From: Treponema socranskii subsp. socranskii VPI DR56BR1116 = ATCC 35536
GTDB taxonomy: Bacteria; Spirochaetota; Spirochaetia; Treponematales; Treponemataceae
Assembly (NCBI RefSeq): GCF_000468115.1
Contig: NZ_AVQI01000008.1
Span: 1 to 64,000, forward strand
Length of the DNA stretch: 64,000 nt
Reading direction: 5' to 3'
This document shows, piece after piece, positions 50,361-59,102 of the stretch. The position numbers and the translations under genes were made by a program. A model generated the notes under the pieces. The model saw nothing but the letters and a program-made list of their open reading frames with translations, searched no databases and was not told the origin of the DNA. The stretch's first letter is position 1, and every line of letters starts with the position of its first letter.

Positions 50361-52562
50361 TTACATTTCGATACGCGAGAGGTAATTGAGCCGTCGCTTT
50401 TGCCTCGCTGCGAAAAAAAGTACAAGCGCCGCATAAAAAAGCGGAACGAGTATAAAGGCGACGACGAGCGTTTTTTTCCTCGCGGCGGAAAAAGATGCGG
50501 CGTCGGGCGTTTTGTATAAAGTGCGCACGCTTCCTTTGTTTTGCAGTTCGGCAAGTCCTTCATCGCCCGTAAGTTTTAAAACGACGTGCGTCAAAAAATC
50601 GAGATTGCGATAATCGCCCGTTTCTCCTCCGATATACGAAAGCGGAAGGCTTGCCGCAAAATATTGATCGGCAACGACGGCGATGCGCGACGCTTCTTTT
50701 TTTTCGGGAACATACATACCCGAAAGCTCGCCGTCAAAATATGCACCGGCGGCATAGGATTGTAGCCTATCCGGTGCGACTTTTTGCAGCGAAAAAGGAT
50801 TCGTTTTAAATAACGGGCCGCCTGAAAGATTTTCGCGGACAACCCACGACGACGGACTTGAAACCAAAAGCGGTTTTGCGGATGCGTTTTCGATTTTGAC
50901 GGGGCTCGCCCAAAAGAGCGTGAGTCCCCTCTTCGCTTCGTCCTGAGACGAAATCGATATCCAAAGCGGATAGCCGATACTCTCGAACTGCCCTGTTCCC
51001 TGCCCTGCCACTCCGCTTGCAAGCGTAATGTGCGCGCATGCGGTCGACGAAACGAGGGCGGATTCGAACGATATGCCCCAAAACGAAAGCAAATCGATGA
51101 GCGCGGTATTTTCCGGCCGCTCTATACTCCACGTCGATTTGATATCGGCATCGTAAGGTGAAACGGCAAAAAGCGCACTCCCGCCTGAAAGCACAAAGGC
51201 TTCGATCGCCGCAGCATCTTTATCCGAAAGTTTCGACGCGCCGAATACGATGAGGATATCGCCGCCTGCATAATCGGAAAGCGTTCGAGCTTCGATTTCG
51301 ATACAGTCAAATCCCTGCAGTGAAAGCCACGGCACAACGTATGAATAATCTTCCGAAAGCGTCATTCCGTTTCCCGTAAGGATGAGTACGCGAGGACGGG
51401 ATCCGTCGACAAAATTTTTGATGCAGCGAGTCAAATCGTATTCGATTCTGTCTGCAGAAACGATAAAGGGTATCGTTTGAATCTTCCCTTCGTATTCGAA
51501 AACGAGGGCGGAAAAAAGCGAAACTTCATCCCCTTTTCCCGAACGGAAAGTTTGCGGCAAAATTCCGAAGCGATTTAAAACATCGGAAACGCCGGACGCA
51601 TCGGGATCTTTTGCGGCGACGTTTACCGCGGAGTTTTCACGCGCATACATTTTGACGTATTCGTATACGTCGCGGGAAGAAGGATAGACGCTTGCAATGC
51701 GCGGAGATCGGTAATAGGTGATCGTAAGCGGAGACGTAAGACGGGAAAGCGTTTTTTTCCCGTAATCGGAAAGGCTGAAAGTTTTATTTTTCGTTAAATC
51801 GATCCGCGCATAATATCTTTTTCCGTTCAAAGACGCAAAGACAATAATTAATAATATAACGACATGCATGCATCGCTCGTTCCGAGGAAAAAAAATCCTG
51901 CGTTTTTTTTCCGACGCGATAAAGGCTGCGAACAAAAAAAACGCCGAAACCGTACAAAAAAAGACGATATCGCGCGTATCGACGATACCCTTTGCCGCAG
52001 CATCCGCACGGTATGCAAAACTCAAAGGACGAAGCGTCTCCGAAAGGGACGCAAAACCGGCAAAGGCAAAAAACGCGGCGGAGACGATAAAAGCTCGGTG
52101 CGGAGAAAATACCGTGTAAAAAAATACCGAAAGCGATACGGCGGCCGCTCCGTAAAAAAGAGAGATCGCAAAGCCCGCTATGATTCCGCTTGTATCGATA
52201 TCGCCGAAAAAGCCGGTGCACAGCGGCACGAGCACAAGCGGCAGCAAAATAAGCACAAAGCGCACAAAGGGAAGAATAAAATCGAAAAACGTGCGGGCGA
52301 AAGGCGAAAGCGGCAGAGCATCGACAAAGCTTTTATCGCCGAACGGAAAACACAAAAGAGGGATAACGACGATGGAAACATAGGGAAAGGCGGCGAAAAA
52401 AAAGCGGATATCGGGAACGGCGTTTCCTGAAAAAAAAACTGAGACAAAAAAATAATAAAACGAGCACGCCGCAGCAAATAAAACCGCACACAAAAAAAAG
52501 ATCGGGCTGCAGACGGAACGTTCGAGCGAGCGGCAAAAATGCACAGCCGTCCGCCCCGTCAT
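50361..52562 (-). CDS. GldF/GldG-type ABC transporter auxiliary fusion protein
   Basis: A 733-residue membrane protein. The N-terminal part (about 1-235) is an ABC-2-type permease with six helices (the first near 22-45). The remainder is a GldG/IFT52-like soluble domain with YYARIDLTKNKTFSLSDYGKKTLSRLTSPLTITYYRS near 245-285 and RPRVLILTGNGMTLSEDYSYV near 370. A final membrane helix lies near 700-722. In Bacteroidetes GldA-GldF-GldG make a transporter needed for gliding; elsewhere the substrate is unknown. No ATPase gene is nearby. The ATG overlaps the RNase Z stop by four bases. Confidence 0.82.
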   Translation of the reverse strand: MTGRTAVHFCRSLERSVCSPIFFLCAVLFAAACSFYYFFVSVFFSGNAVPDIRFFFAAFPYVSIVVIPLLCFPFGDKSFVDALPLSPFARTFFDFILPFVRFVLILLPLVLVPLCTGFFGDIDTSGIIAGFAISLFYGAAAVSLSVFFYTVFSPHRAFIVSAAFFAFAGFASLSETLRPLSFAYRADAAAKGIVDTRDIVFFCTVSAFFLFAAFIASEKKRRIFFPRNERCMHVVILLIIVFASLNGKRYYARIDLTKNKTFSLSDYGKKTLSRLTSPLTITYYRSPRIASVYPSSRDVYEYVKMYARENSAVNVAAKDPDASGVSDVLNRFGILPQTFRSGKGDEVSLFSALVFEYEGKIQTIPFIVSADRIEYDLTRCIKNFVDGSRPRVLILTGNGMTLSEDYSYVVPWLSLQGFDCIEIEARTLSDYAGGDILIVFGASKLSDKDAAAIEAFVLSGGSALFAVSPYDADIKSTWSIERPENTALIDLLSFWGISFESALVSSTACAHITLASGVAGQGTGQFESIGYPLWISISSQDEAKRGLTLFWASPVKIENASAKPLLVSSPSSWVVRENLSGGPLFKTNPFSLQKVAPDRLQSYAAGAYFDGELSGMYVPEKKEASRIAVVADQYFAASLPLSYIGGETGDYRNLDFLTHVVLKLTGDEGLAELQNKGSVRTLYKTPDAASFSAARKKTLVVAFILVPLFYAALVLFFAARQKRRLNYLSRIEM

Positions 52563-53485
52563 TCGACGTAGGGAATGTCGAAGTGCATACGGTCTTTTGT
52601 AAGTTCCGCGGCGGGAAAGATCGTGCGCGCTTCATCGAGCAAAACGGAAAGCTCCCTGTCGGTATAACGCGGGCTGTAGTGAATCATCGCCATGCGTTTG
52701 ACACCGGCGTCGCGAGCGATCGTCGCGGCCTGTTTTGCCGTCATGTGTTTTTTTTCTCTCGCCTGATCGATGAGCGCTTCTTCGAACATACCTTCACAGA
52801 TCAAAAGATCGCTTCCGCGCACTTCATCTGCAATCGACGGTTTATAGAGCGTGTCGGTCACATAACTGAACTTTCTTCCGCTCCGAGAAGGACCGAGCAC
52901 TCGGTCGGGCGTAACGGTTTTTCCGTCGGAAGCCGTAACGCTCTCGCCTTTTTGCAGTTTGCCCCACAGCGGCCCCATCGGCACTTTGAGCGCTTTCGCT
53001 TTTTCGGGACTGAACTCACCCGGCCGGTCGAGTTCTTCAAGCGTATAGCCGACGCAGGTTTTCGTGTGCGCGAGCGGAAAGGCGCGGATATAAAATCCCT
53101 CCCCTCCGTGCACGACGCAGGGAGCCGTAATCTCTTTTACGACAACGGGATAATTGATAAACATGTCGAGCACTTTGCGGCTCGTTTCGATATATTCGGC
53201 GATCTTCGGGGGGCCGTAGATATACAGCGGTTCGGTGCGGTCTACTTGCGAAGAGAGCATCATGATACCGGGCAGACCCGTTACGTGATCGGCGTGGGTG
53301 TGCGAAACGAAAATCGCATTTATCTTTTTCCATTTGAGGTTGAGACGCCTGAGCGACACTTGCGTTCCCTCTCCTCCGTCGAATAAAAAGAGCTCTCCTT
53401 CGCGGCGCAAAAGCACCGACGTGAGGTGGCGGTACGGGAGAGGCATCATTCCGCCGCAGCCCAAAACAAAAGCTTCCATATTCAT
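52559..53485 (-). CDS. rnz: ribonuclease Z
   Basis: A 308-residue metallo-beta-lactamase-fold endonuclease that cuts tRNA precursors after the discriminator base. The zinc motif is SHTHADHVTGLPG (His62, His64, Asp66, His67). FDGGEGTQVSLRRL near 35 and the C-terminal His in MIHYSPRYTDRE complete the site. The enzyme is of the short bacterial type. Its start overlaps the previous stop (ATGA), as does its own stop with the next start. All seven tRNA genes in this window lack an encoded CCA and therefore need such an enzyme. Confidence 0.9.
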   Translation of the reverse strand: MNMEAFVLGCGGMMPLPYRHLTSVLLRREGELFLFDGGEGTQVSLRRLNLKWKKINAIFVSHTHADHVTGLPGIMMLSSQVDRTEPLYIYGPPKIAEYIETSRKVLDMFINYPVVVKEITAPCVVHGGEGFYIRAFPLAHTKTCVGYTLEELDRPGEFSPEKAKALKVPMGPLWGKLQKGESVTASDGKTVTPDRVLGPSRSGRKFSYVTDTLYKPSIADEVRGSDLLICEGMFEEALIDQAREKKHMTAKQAATIARDAGVKRMAMIHYSPRYTDRELSVLLDEARTIFPAAELTKDRMHFDIPYVE

Positions 53486-54696
53486 AAGGCACGACCTGCA
53501 AGAATTTTTTTGATTCGTTTATGATAAAACGCTCTCGCGCTTTCGGCAAACGCATAGGGCGCATAGAGCGGCGAAAGCGGAAAATCGAGGGATCCCGGCC
53601 GATGCACGATGCGTCCGCCGAATCCCGTTTTAAAAAGATAGAGACCGTACATCGGATGATTTTTATCGTCGGACGGCGGCATACCGTAAAAATCGTAGAC
53701 GGCCGAACCGTAAGATTTCGCATCGCATATCGCAGTCCACTGCAAAAGATAGGCGGGCATGAGGTTTCGTTTGGCGTTTGAAGAAGCGCCGTAGAGATAG
53801 ACCGCTTCGCTTTTAGAAAAGAGCGTGATGATCGACGCGAGGTTTTCCCCTTCGTGCGATGCGATATAGACCGTGATGAGCGGGGCGTCTTTATGTGCCG
53901 CACTCAAAGCGAAAAGGTCTTCATAGTATTTTTTTGCGTGGATCGCAATGCCGTCGCGGCTTGCCGTCGTCTTATAGAGTTCGTAAAAAATATCGAGAGC
54001 ACGCGAGGCGTCGGAATCGAGCGAAGAATTGTCCGCCTTATCGGTTCGCGCGCGGTATGCACGGACGACAACGCCTTTTTTTTGTGCAAGACGGATATTG
54101 TAACGCCATTTGCTCCGCATCGCAGAAAGGAGTTCATCTTCCGATTTTGTCAAATCGATAAGCGTCGTATCGGGCGGCTGAATATCGGTTTTCGTTTTAA
54201 CGATCGCCAGTTTTTCCGAAGCGGCCGCTTGCTTCAGCTCTGCGACAAAAAAATCGCGCGAAGATATCGAATAAAAATCGAGTGAGGAATCAAAGCGTAT
54301 GCAAAGCGTGTACTTGGGGAGAAAGTCTTTGAGAGACTCTGAAAACTCCGCCAAAAACTGCGCATACGAGGCGGCATCCTCCTGCCGCACAACGCTTCCG
54401 TTTTCTTTTTCATCGGCTTTTGTCGAGAGGTTTTGCAATGTACCGTCGTCACTGCCGGTGTCGCCGTAAAAAAAAGACGGCATCATCGGAATATACGCGA
54501 TGGAAAAATATTTTGCAAAGCGCCGCACGAGAACCGAAACGGTAAAAGCACCGCCCCCTTCCGATCGGACATCGAAAAAGAGCGATTTCCAGCCGTGCAG
54601 GGATTTAAACGCCGCCCAAAACGGCGACTGCAAAAAACGCTCTCCTCCGTCGGCAAGAAAGCGCGGAGAGAGCGGCGCAATCGTAAAAGCAAACAC
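53482..54696 (-). CDS. FemAB/FemX-type peptidyltransferase
   Basis: A 404-residue protein of the GNAT-fold Fem family, which adds amino acids from aminoacyl-tRNA to peptidoglycan precursors. Recognisable parts are LIDLTKSEDELLSAMRSKWRYNIRLAQKKGVVVRAY near 178-212, GIAIHAKKYYEDLFAL near 250 and AVYDFYGMPPSDDKNHPMYGLYLFKTGFGG near 340, the family's C-terminal signature. The start is GTG 54696, three bases after metG. The neighbours metG (tRNA charging) and rnz (tRNA maturation) fit a tRNA-dependent enzyme. Confidence 0.85.
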   Translation of the reverse strand: MFAFTIAPLSPRFLADGGERFLQSPFWAAFKSLHGWKSLFFDVRSEGGGAFTVSVLVRRFAKYFSIAYIPMMPSFFYGDTGSDDGTLQNLSTKADEKENGSVVRQEDAASYAQFLAEFSESLKDFLPKYTLCIRFDSSLDFYSISSRDFFVAELKQAAASEKLAIVKTKTDIQPPDTTLIDLTKSEDELLSAMRSKWRYNIRLAQKKGVVVRAYRARTDKADNSSLDSDASRALDIFYELYKTTASRDGIAIHAKKYYEDLFALSAAHKDAPLITVYIASHEGENLASIITLFSKSEAVYLYGASSNAKRNLMPAYLLQWTAICDAKSYGSAVYDFYGMPPSDDKNHPMYGLYLFKTGFGGRIVHRPGSLDFPLSPLYAPYAFAESARAFYHKRIKKILAGRAL

Positions 54697-54699
54697 TTG

Positions 54700-57018
54700 T
54701 TATGCTACTCCGCCGTTTACGGTTTTTTCCGTCGTAAGCGCTTTTCCGTCCGCCGTGAGTTTTTTATCCTGAATGACGACCTCTCGGTCATGCACTTTTA
54801 TTTCGATTTGAAAAAACACGTCCGCGCTTATCTCTTTTTCTTTTTGCACCGAAGGATCTTCTCCTTCAAGCACGACGGGAGTACCGGGAGCCGCCCACGG
54901 AGCCGTTACGAGTTCGACGCATTCTTTGCCCGCTTCATCGGTGTAATCCGCCGCAAGGAGCATACCGCGGCTTTCAATTCCGCGCATTTTCCGCGGAGCG
55001 AGGTTATCGACGAGGATGATGTGCTTTCCGAGCAGTTCGTCTTCTTTTAAATACGGCACGAGTCCGCTTTGAATGACGCGCTCAGTACCGCTTCCGTCGT
55101 CGAGGTGTTCTATATAGAGCTTATCGGATTCGGGATTGCGTTCGACGGAAACGATCTTTGCGACTTTGAGCGAAACGAATTTATTAAAATGTGCGCACAT
55201 ATCGGCTGCGAGGGCAGGCTCTTTTTTTTCAACCTTTGCCTTTTGCGCATTCGGCTTTCCGAGCGTCCCTTCTTCGCGCGATTTTTGATTGCCCGAAAAA
55301 CGCTCTTTAAAAGCTTTCATCGTCTTATCGTCCATCGGCGTAAAGTATACGCTCGTCGCACCGATCTCCGAAAGACCCTCCGTTTTTCCGAGATCGCTCC
55401 ACCTAAGCGCACCTTCCGGATCGTCCGCTCCGATACGCTTTTCGGTAATCGTTTTGCCGAAAAACGAAGCGACTTTTTGCGCATACTGCGGGAGATAGGG
55501 TGCCGTCAATATCATCAAATCTTTTATGACATAGCACAAATTGTGTATGAGCTTTGCCGCTTTTTCAGGATCGGTGTTGCGCGTTTTCCACGGCTCGGCC
55601 GCTTGGAACGCTTTGTTTCCGATATCGCTTATCGCAAAGATTTCGCGGAATGCGTCTTTGAGATTCGCCCATTCGAGCAGTTCGGTAATTCTCCGCTCCC
55701 GCACTTTTACTTCCGCCCACAGCGCTTCGTCTTCAGGAGCGTCGGGGATTTTGCCGCCGTAGTATTTGTTGACGAACAGCAGCGTACGGTTTACGAGATT
55801 GCCGAGATTTCCGATAAGTTCCGCATTGTATTTTTCCTGAAAATCCTTCCATGTAAATTGATAATCGGATTTTTCCGGACGGTTGTAAAAGATGTAAAAC
55901 CGCCACGCATCCGCGGGAATACCGCTTTCCTTCGCATCCGTTCCGAATACGCCGACGCCCTTCGACTTCGAAAATTTGCCGTCTTCGTAATTTAAAAATT
56001 CGGTCGAACTCATGTGAAAGAGCTTTGTCCAATCGCGTCCGCTTCCGAGCAGACTCGACGGAAAGACGACCGTGTGAAAGGGGATATTGTCTTTGCCTAT
56101 AAATTGAAAAAGCTCGACGGGCATTTTGGCCGCCGCTTCATCGGATTCGGACGGAAGCCACCAGCTTTTATAGTCAAAGGATTTTTTTCCCGCCGCAGCG
56201 AGTTCGTTTGCGAGCTGGAGCGTTATCGAAATATAGCCGATCGGCGCGTCGAACCACACGTAAAAGACTTTGTCTTCGTAGCCTTCTTTCGGCACGGGTA
56301 TGCCCCATTTCAAATCGCGCGTGATCGCACGTTCATTTAAGCCGTCTCTTATCCACGCCTTTGTCATTTGAATCGCGTTTGCGCTCCACTTTCCTTCGAC
56401 GCTTGCCTTTTCCATCCACGCTTCAAGACGCCCCTCAATCGCAGGCAAATCGATGTACAAGTGCTTCGTCTCCCGCACTTCGGGGGAAGAACCGCAGGTA
56501 GCGCATTTCGCTTGTACCAAATCGGTCGGATCGAGGAGGCTGCCGCAGGTTTCGCACTGATCGCCTCTCGCGTCTTCGCTCCCGCATTTGGGACAGGTGC
56601 CGCGCACATAACGGTCGGCCAAAAACATATTGCAGTGCGGACAAAAGAGCTGCTTTGTCACGTGCTCTTTGATAAAGCCGTTCGCATCGAGATCGTTAAA
56701 AATTTCCTGCGTAACGTCTTTTATCTCTTCGTTCGACGTGCGTCCGAATTTGTCGAAAGCGATGTGAAACCAATCGTATATTTCCGTGTGCAGTTTATAA
56801 TAGTGATCGCAGAGTTCGCGCGGCGTTTTGCCCTCTTCGAGCGCTTTCGTCTCGGTCGCCGTGCCGTATTCGTCGGTACCGCAGATGTACAGCGTATCGT
56901 AGCCCCTGCTTCTGCAAAAGCGTGCAAAGACGTCGGCTGAAAGCATTTGAATGAGATTTCCGAGGTGAGGAACGTTGTTGACGTACGGAAGCGCCGATGT
57001 GATGAGTTTTCTGTTCAT
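54700..57018 (-). CDS. metG: methionyl-tRNA synthetase with C-terminal tRNA-binding domain
   Basis: A 772-residue class I synthetase. The HIGH-type motif is PYVNNVPHLGN (residues 11-21). A zinc domain with two knuckles (CPHC, CPKC, CETC, CATC) lies near 125-180. The KMSKS-type motif reads GKFSKSKGVGVF near residue 350, with Phe at the usual Met position. A charged linker (about 580-620) leads to a Trbp111/EMAP-like domain (about 625-735, KIVSVERNPESDKLYIEHLDDG). Its promoter leaves almost no leader. It heads a minus-strand unit with femX, rnz and the GldG-like gene. Confidence 0.95.
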   Translation of the reverse strand: MNRKLITSALPYVNNVPHLGNLIQMLSADVFARFCRSRGYDTLYICGTDEYGTATETKALEEGKTPRELCDHYYKLHTEIYDWFHIAFDKFGRTSNEEIKDVTQEIFNDLDANGFIKEHVTKQLFCPHCNMFLADRYVRGTCPKCGSEDARGDQCETCGSLLDPTDLVQAKCATCGSSPEVRETKHLYIDLPAIEGRLEAWMEKASVEGKWSANAIQMTKAWIRDGLNERAITRDLKWGIPVPKEGYEDKVFYVWFDAPIGYISITLQLANELAAAGKKSFDYKSWWLPSESDEAAAKMPVELFQFIGKDNIPFHTVVFPSSLLGSGRDWTKLFHMSSTEFLNYEDGKFSKSKGVGVFGTDAKESGIPADAWRFYIFYNRPEKSDYQFTWKDFQEKYNAELIGNLGNLVNRTLLFVNKYYGGKIPDAPEDEALWAEVKVRERRITELLEWANLKDAFREIFAISDIGNKAFQAAEPWKTRNTDPEKAAKLIHNLCYVIKDLMILTAPYLPQYAQKVASFFGKTITEKRIGADDPEGALRWSDLGKTEGLSEIGATSVYFTPMDDKTMKAFKERFSGNQKSREEGTLGKPNAQKAKVEKKEPALAADMCAHFNKFVSLKVAKIVSVERNPESDKLYIEHLDDGSGTERVIQSGLVPYLKEDELLGKHIILVDNLAPRKMRGIESRGMLLAADYTDEAGKECVELVTAPWAAPGTPVVLEGEDPSVQKEKEISADVFFQIEIKVHDREVVIQDKKLTADGKALTTEKTVNGGVA

Positions 57019-57026
57019 AAGTTTTT

Positions 57027-57055
57027 ATTATAGCCGGAACGGAAGATTTTGTACA
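57027..57055 (-). promoter_or_regulatory. metG promoter, predicted leaderless
   Basis: Minus strand: TGTACA (57050-57055), 17 bp, TATAAT (57027-57032). The expected start is 57020, two bases before the ATG at 57018. There is no space for a Shine-Dalgarno sequence or a riboswitch. Confidence 0.65.
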
Positions 57056-57098
57056 TTGGGCATAAAGCGTTGTAAAGCGTTCTCGCCGCTAAAGATGC

Positions 57099-57136
57099 GA
57101 ACGCCATCTAAAAACTGCGGCTTTCAGATAGCGTTC
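57099..57136 (-). terminator. hairpin downstream of csrA
   Basis: GAACGCCATCT (57099-57109) pairs with AGATAGCGTTC (57126-57136) through 11 bp with one G-U pair. It starts nine bases after the csrA stop. No U-run follows, so termination is uncertain; related GCGTT words continue to 57066. Confidence 0.4.
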
Positions 57137-57144
57137 CAAATGCC

Positions 57145-57375
57145 TTACCGCCCTTTCAAAAGTTCCGATATCGATGCGAGCGCACCTGTGTCGGGAGAAG
57201 AAGCCGCTTTGTTTTCTTTTTGAATCGCTTTGAACACTTCTTCGCGGAACACTTTGACGCTTTTCGGCGCTTCGATTCCGACTTTGACTTGATCGCCGCG
57301 GACTTCGATGATCGTAATCGTTATATTGTCACCGATTTTAATCTGTTCGTCGACTTTACGCGAAAGGATAAGCAT
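57145..57375 (-). CDS. csrA: carbon storage regulator CsrA
   Basis: A 76-residue RNA-binding translational regulator. [25 protein letters not shown] and Arg44 in VFREEVF, the RNA-contacting residues (Leu4, Arg6, Arg44), are all present. A C-terminal extension beyond the usual 61 residues ([22 protein letters not shown]) is Ser/Ala-rich. It stands next to fliW, whose product antagonises CsrA in Bacillus and Campylobacter, so filament-protein translation is the likely target. Confidence 0.95.
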   Translation of the reverse strand: MLILSRKVDEQIKIGDNITITIIEVRGDQVKVGIEAPKSVKVFREEVFKAIQKENKAASSPDTGALASISELLKGR

Positions 57376-57376
57376 G

Positions 57377-57820
57377 TCACTTTCCTCCGCGTTTTTTTAG
57401 CGCATCGAGTATCGCGTGTTTTGTCGTCCAGCGGCCGTCGCTCAAAATCACTTGCACGCACAGGTTGTTTTTTTTGTTGATAACGATCGGCCCCTGCAGG
57501 TTTGCGGTAACGGCGCTCCCGTCGGACGGAACGGTGACGACCGCCATAACGATAAGGTCTTCGGGAGAGCGCACATCGATTTTTTTTAAACTTTCGTCGT
57601 CGATGTCCGCTTCGTAATCGTCGCAAATCAAAAACGGATCGATGAGCAAAAACGCAAGGCGCTCGTCGTCGAGGGACTGCAGCCAGATGAGCGGCGCCCA
57701 TTCCGATTCCATCGTCGCGTATTTTTTATATTCTTCAAAACCGAAAAGCCCTTCGGGAAAGGTAACGATGTGATTTTCTTCGACGCTCTTTACGCCCATC
57801 GCCTTTGTCTTAACGTCCAT
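57377..57820 (-). CDS. fliW: flagellar assembly factor FliW
   Basis: A 147-residue protein that binds flagellin and, when free, sequesters CsrA. It opens with [17 protein letters not shown]-type text (residues 20-36), followed by [22 protein letters not shown] and [20 protein letters not shown], all family signatures. The gap to csrA is one base and to flgL six bases, so the three form a tight operon with the hook-filament junction genes. Confidence 0.94.
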   Translation of the reverse strand: MDVKTKAMGVKSVEENHIVTFPEGLFGFEEYKKYATMESEWAPLIWLQSLDDERLAFLLIDPFLICDDYEADIDDESLKKIDVRSPEDLIVMAVVTVPSDGSAVTANLQGPIVINKKNNLCVQVILSDGRWTTKHAILDALKKRGGK

Positions 57821-57826
57821 CGAAGC

Positions 57827-59071
57827 TTACCTCAAATAATCGAGCAGCGTACTCGAATACAAACGCGCGGCCGTGCTCAGCGTCGCCTGATGCGTAAAAT
57901 CCATCATCTTCATATCGGATGCGGCTTTCGTCAAATCGAGATCGCCCTCGCTTGAGATGCGCTGCGTTACGTTGAGCGCGGTTCCCGAATTGCGCTTTAC
58001 GTTGAGTTCCGCCCGCTCGTATTCGGAACCCGACTTTGCGATTCTTGTGGTCAAATTGTTAAGTCCCTGATCGATCGAACCGAGCACGCGGCCTCCGATC
58101 GCTTCGTGGTCGCCCGCCAAAAGCGCATTGCGGAGAGAGATAACCGCATCGAACATGGAACCGCCGGAAGCGCGCACGCCGGCTGCGAGATTGTACGGCG
58201 GCTTTTGACTTGCGTCTTTGATAATGCCGAGATCGGCGAGTGCGGAACCCGAAACGTCTTCGAGCCACAGCTGCCGCGCATCCGTTGCGGTAAAGTTCAA
58301 AGCGCGAGTTACGGGATCGAGCGTCGCCTTTACCGCAGCTTCGCTGTCGTTTATCTTTGCGATAAGCGAATACACGTTGTCGCCTGCGTTGATTTTGATT
58401 TCCGCACCGTCTACGGCGATAACCGAATCTTCCCCCGCTCTCCAGCCGGTCGCATCCCTTGCGCCGAAAATCTGCTGCGGCTCCGCCCAAAAAGTGCGCA
58501 CGCCCGCGTTGTCCGTCGTCAAATATTTATGCTCGTCGATTTCGACCTGCGTTTCCGAAATGTTTCCGTTATAACGCACGCCTTCGATAAGCGGCACGCC
58601 CGAACCTGCGACGTTTCCCATTTCGACGTCGAAGGCTCTCACTTTCGTTTCGGTACCGGCAAAGAGCGAGTTTCCGTCTTCGCCGATCGCGTTCGCATTT
58701 TGCACGAGCTCTTTTAAAAGTTCGTCGACTTCCGCCGCCATGTTTTTCATATCGTCGCCCGTGTAGATGCCGTTCGCACCGGTAACGGCGAGTTCTCTCA
58801 CGCGGTGCATCACGTCGAGCGAATTCGTCATATAGCCTTCACGCTGCATAAAAAGCTCGGAAAGCGTTTTGGCGTTTTTTTCGAAGTTTTCGATGCGCGC
58901 CGCATAGGACTGATAGCGCACCAAGTGCCCCGCAGCGATCGGATCGTCGCGCAGTTCCTGAATACGGCGCTGGCTGCCGATTTGATTATTGATTTTATTG
59001 AGACGGGATTCCTGCAGCCGCAGATTCGACTGCACATCCATATTATTCATCTGTGAACTCACCCTGCGCAT
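57827..59071 (-). CDS. flgL: flagellar hook-filament junction protein FlgL
   Basis: A 414-residue flagellin-like protein. The N-terminal axial region has RLNKINNQIGSQRRIQELRDDPIAAGHLVRYQSY (about 23-55) and the C-terminal helix MKMMDFTHQATLSTAARLYSSTLLDYLR. The middle has DNVYSLIAKINDSEAAVKATLD-like hinge text as in flagellins. It connects hook to filament together with FlgK encoded just upstream. Confidence 0.93.
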   Translation of the reverse strand: MRRVSSQMNNMDVQSNLRLQESRLNKINNQIGSQRRIQELRDDPIAAGHLVRYQSYAARIENFEKNAKTLSELFMQREGYMTNSLDVMHRVRELAVTGANGIYTGDDMKNMAAEVDELLKELVQNANAIGEDGNSLFAGTETKVRAFDVEMGNVAGSGVPLIEGVRYNGNISETQVEIDEHKYLTTDNAGVRTFWAEPQQIFGARDATGWRAGEDSVIAVDGAEIKINAGDNVYSLIAKINDSEAAVKATLDPVTRALNFTATDARQLWLEDVSGSALADLGIIKDASQKPPYNLAAGVRASGGSMFDAVISLRNALLAGDHEAIGGRVLGSIDQGLNNLTTRIAKSGSEYERAELNVKRNSGTALNVTQRISSEGDLDLTKAASDMKMMDFTHQATLSTAARLYSSTLLDYLR

Positions 59072-59102
59072 ATCGCACCTCCGTATTCGGCTTCACCCGA
59101 TT

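Noticed and set aside
57019-57144. A SAM riboswitch or T-box before metG.
   Set aside because: The predicted transcript starts two bases before the ATG, and the sequence upstream has no conserved T-box or SAM motifs.
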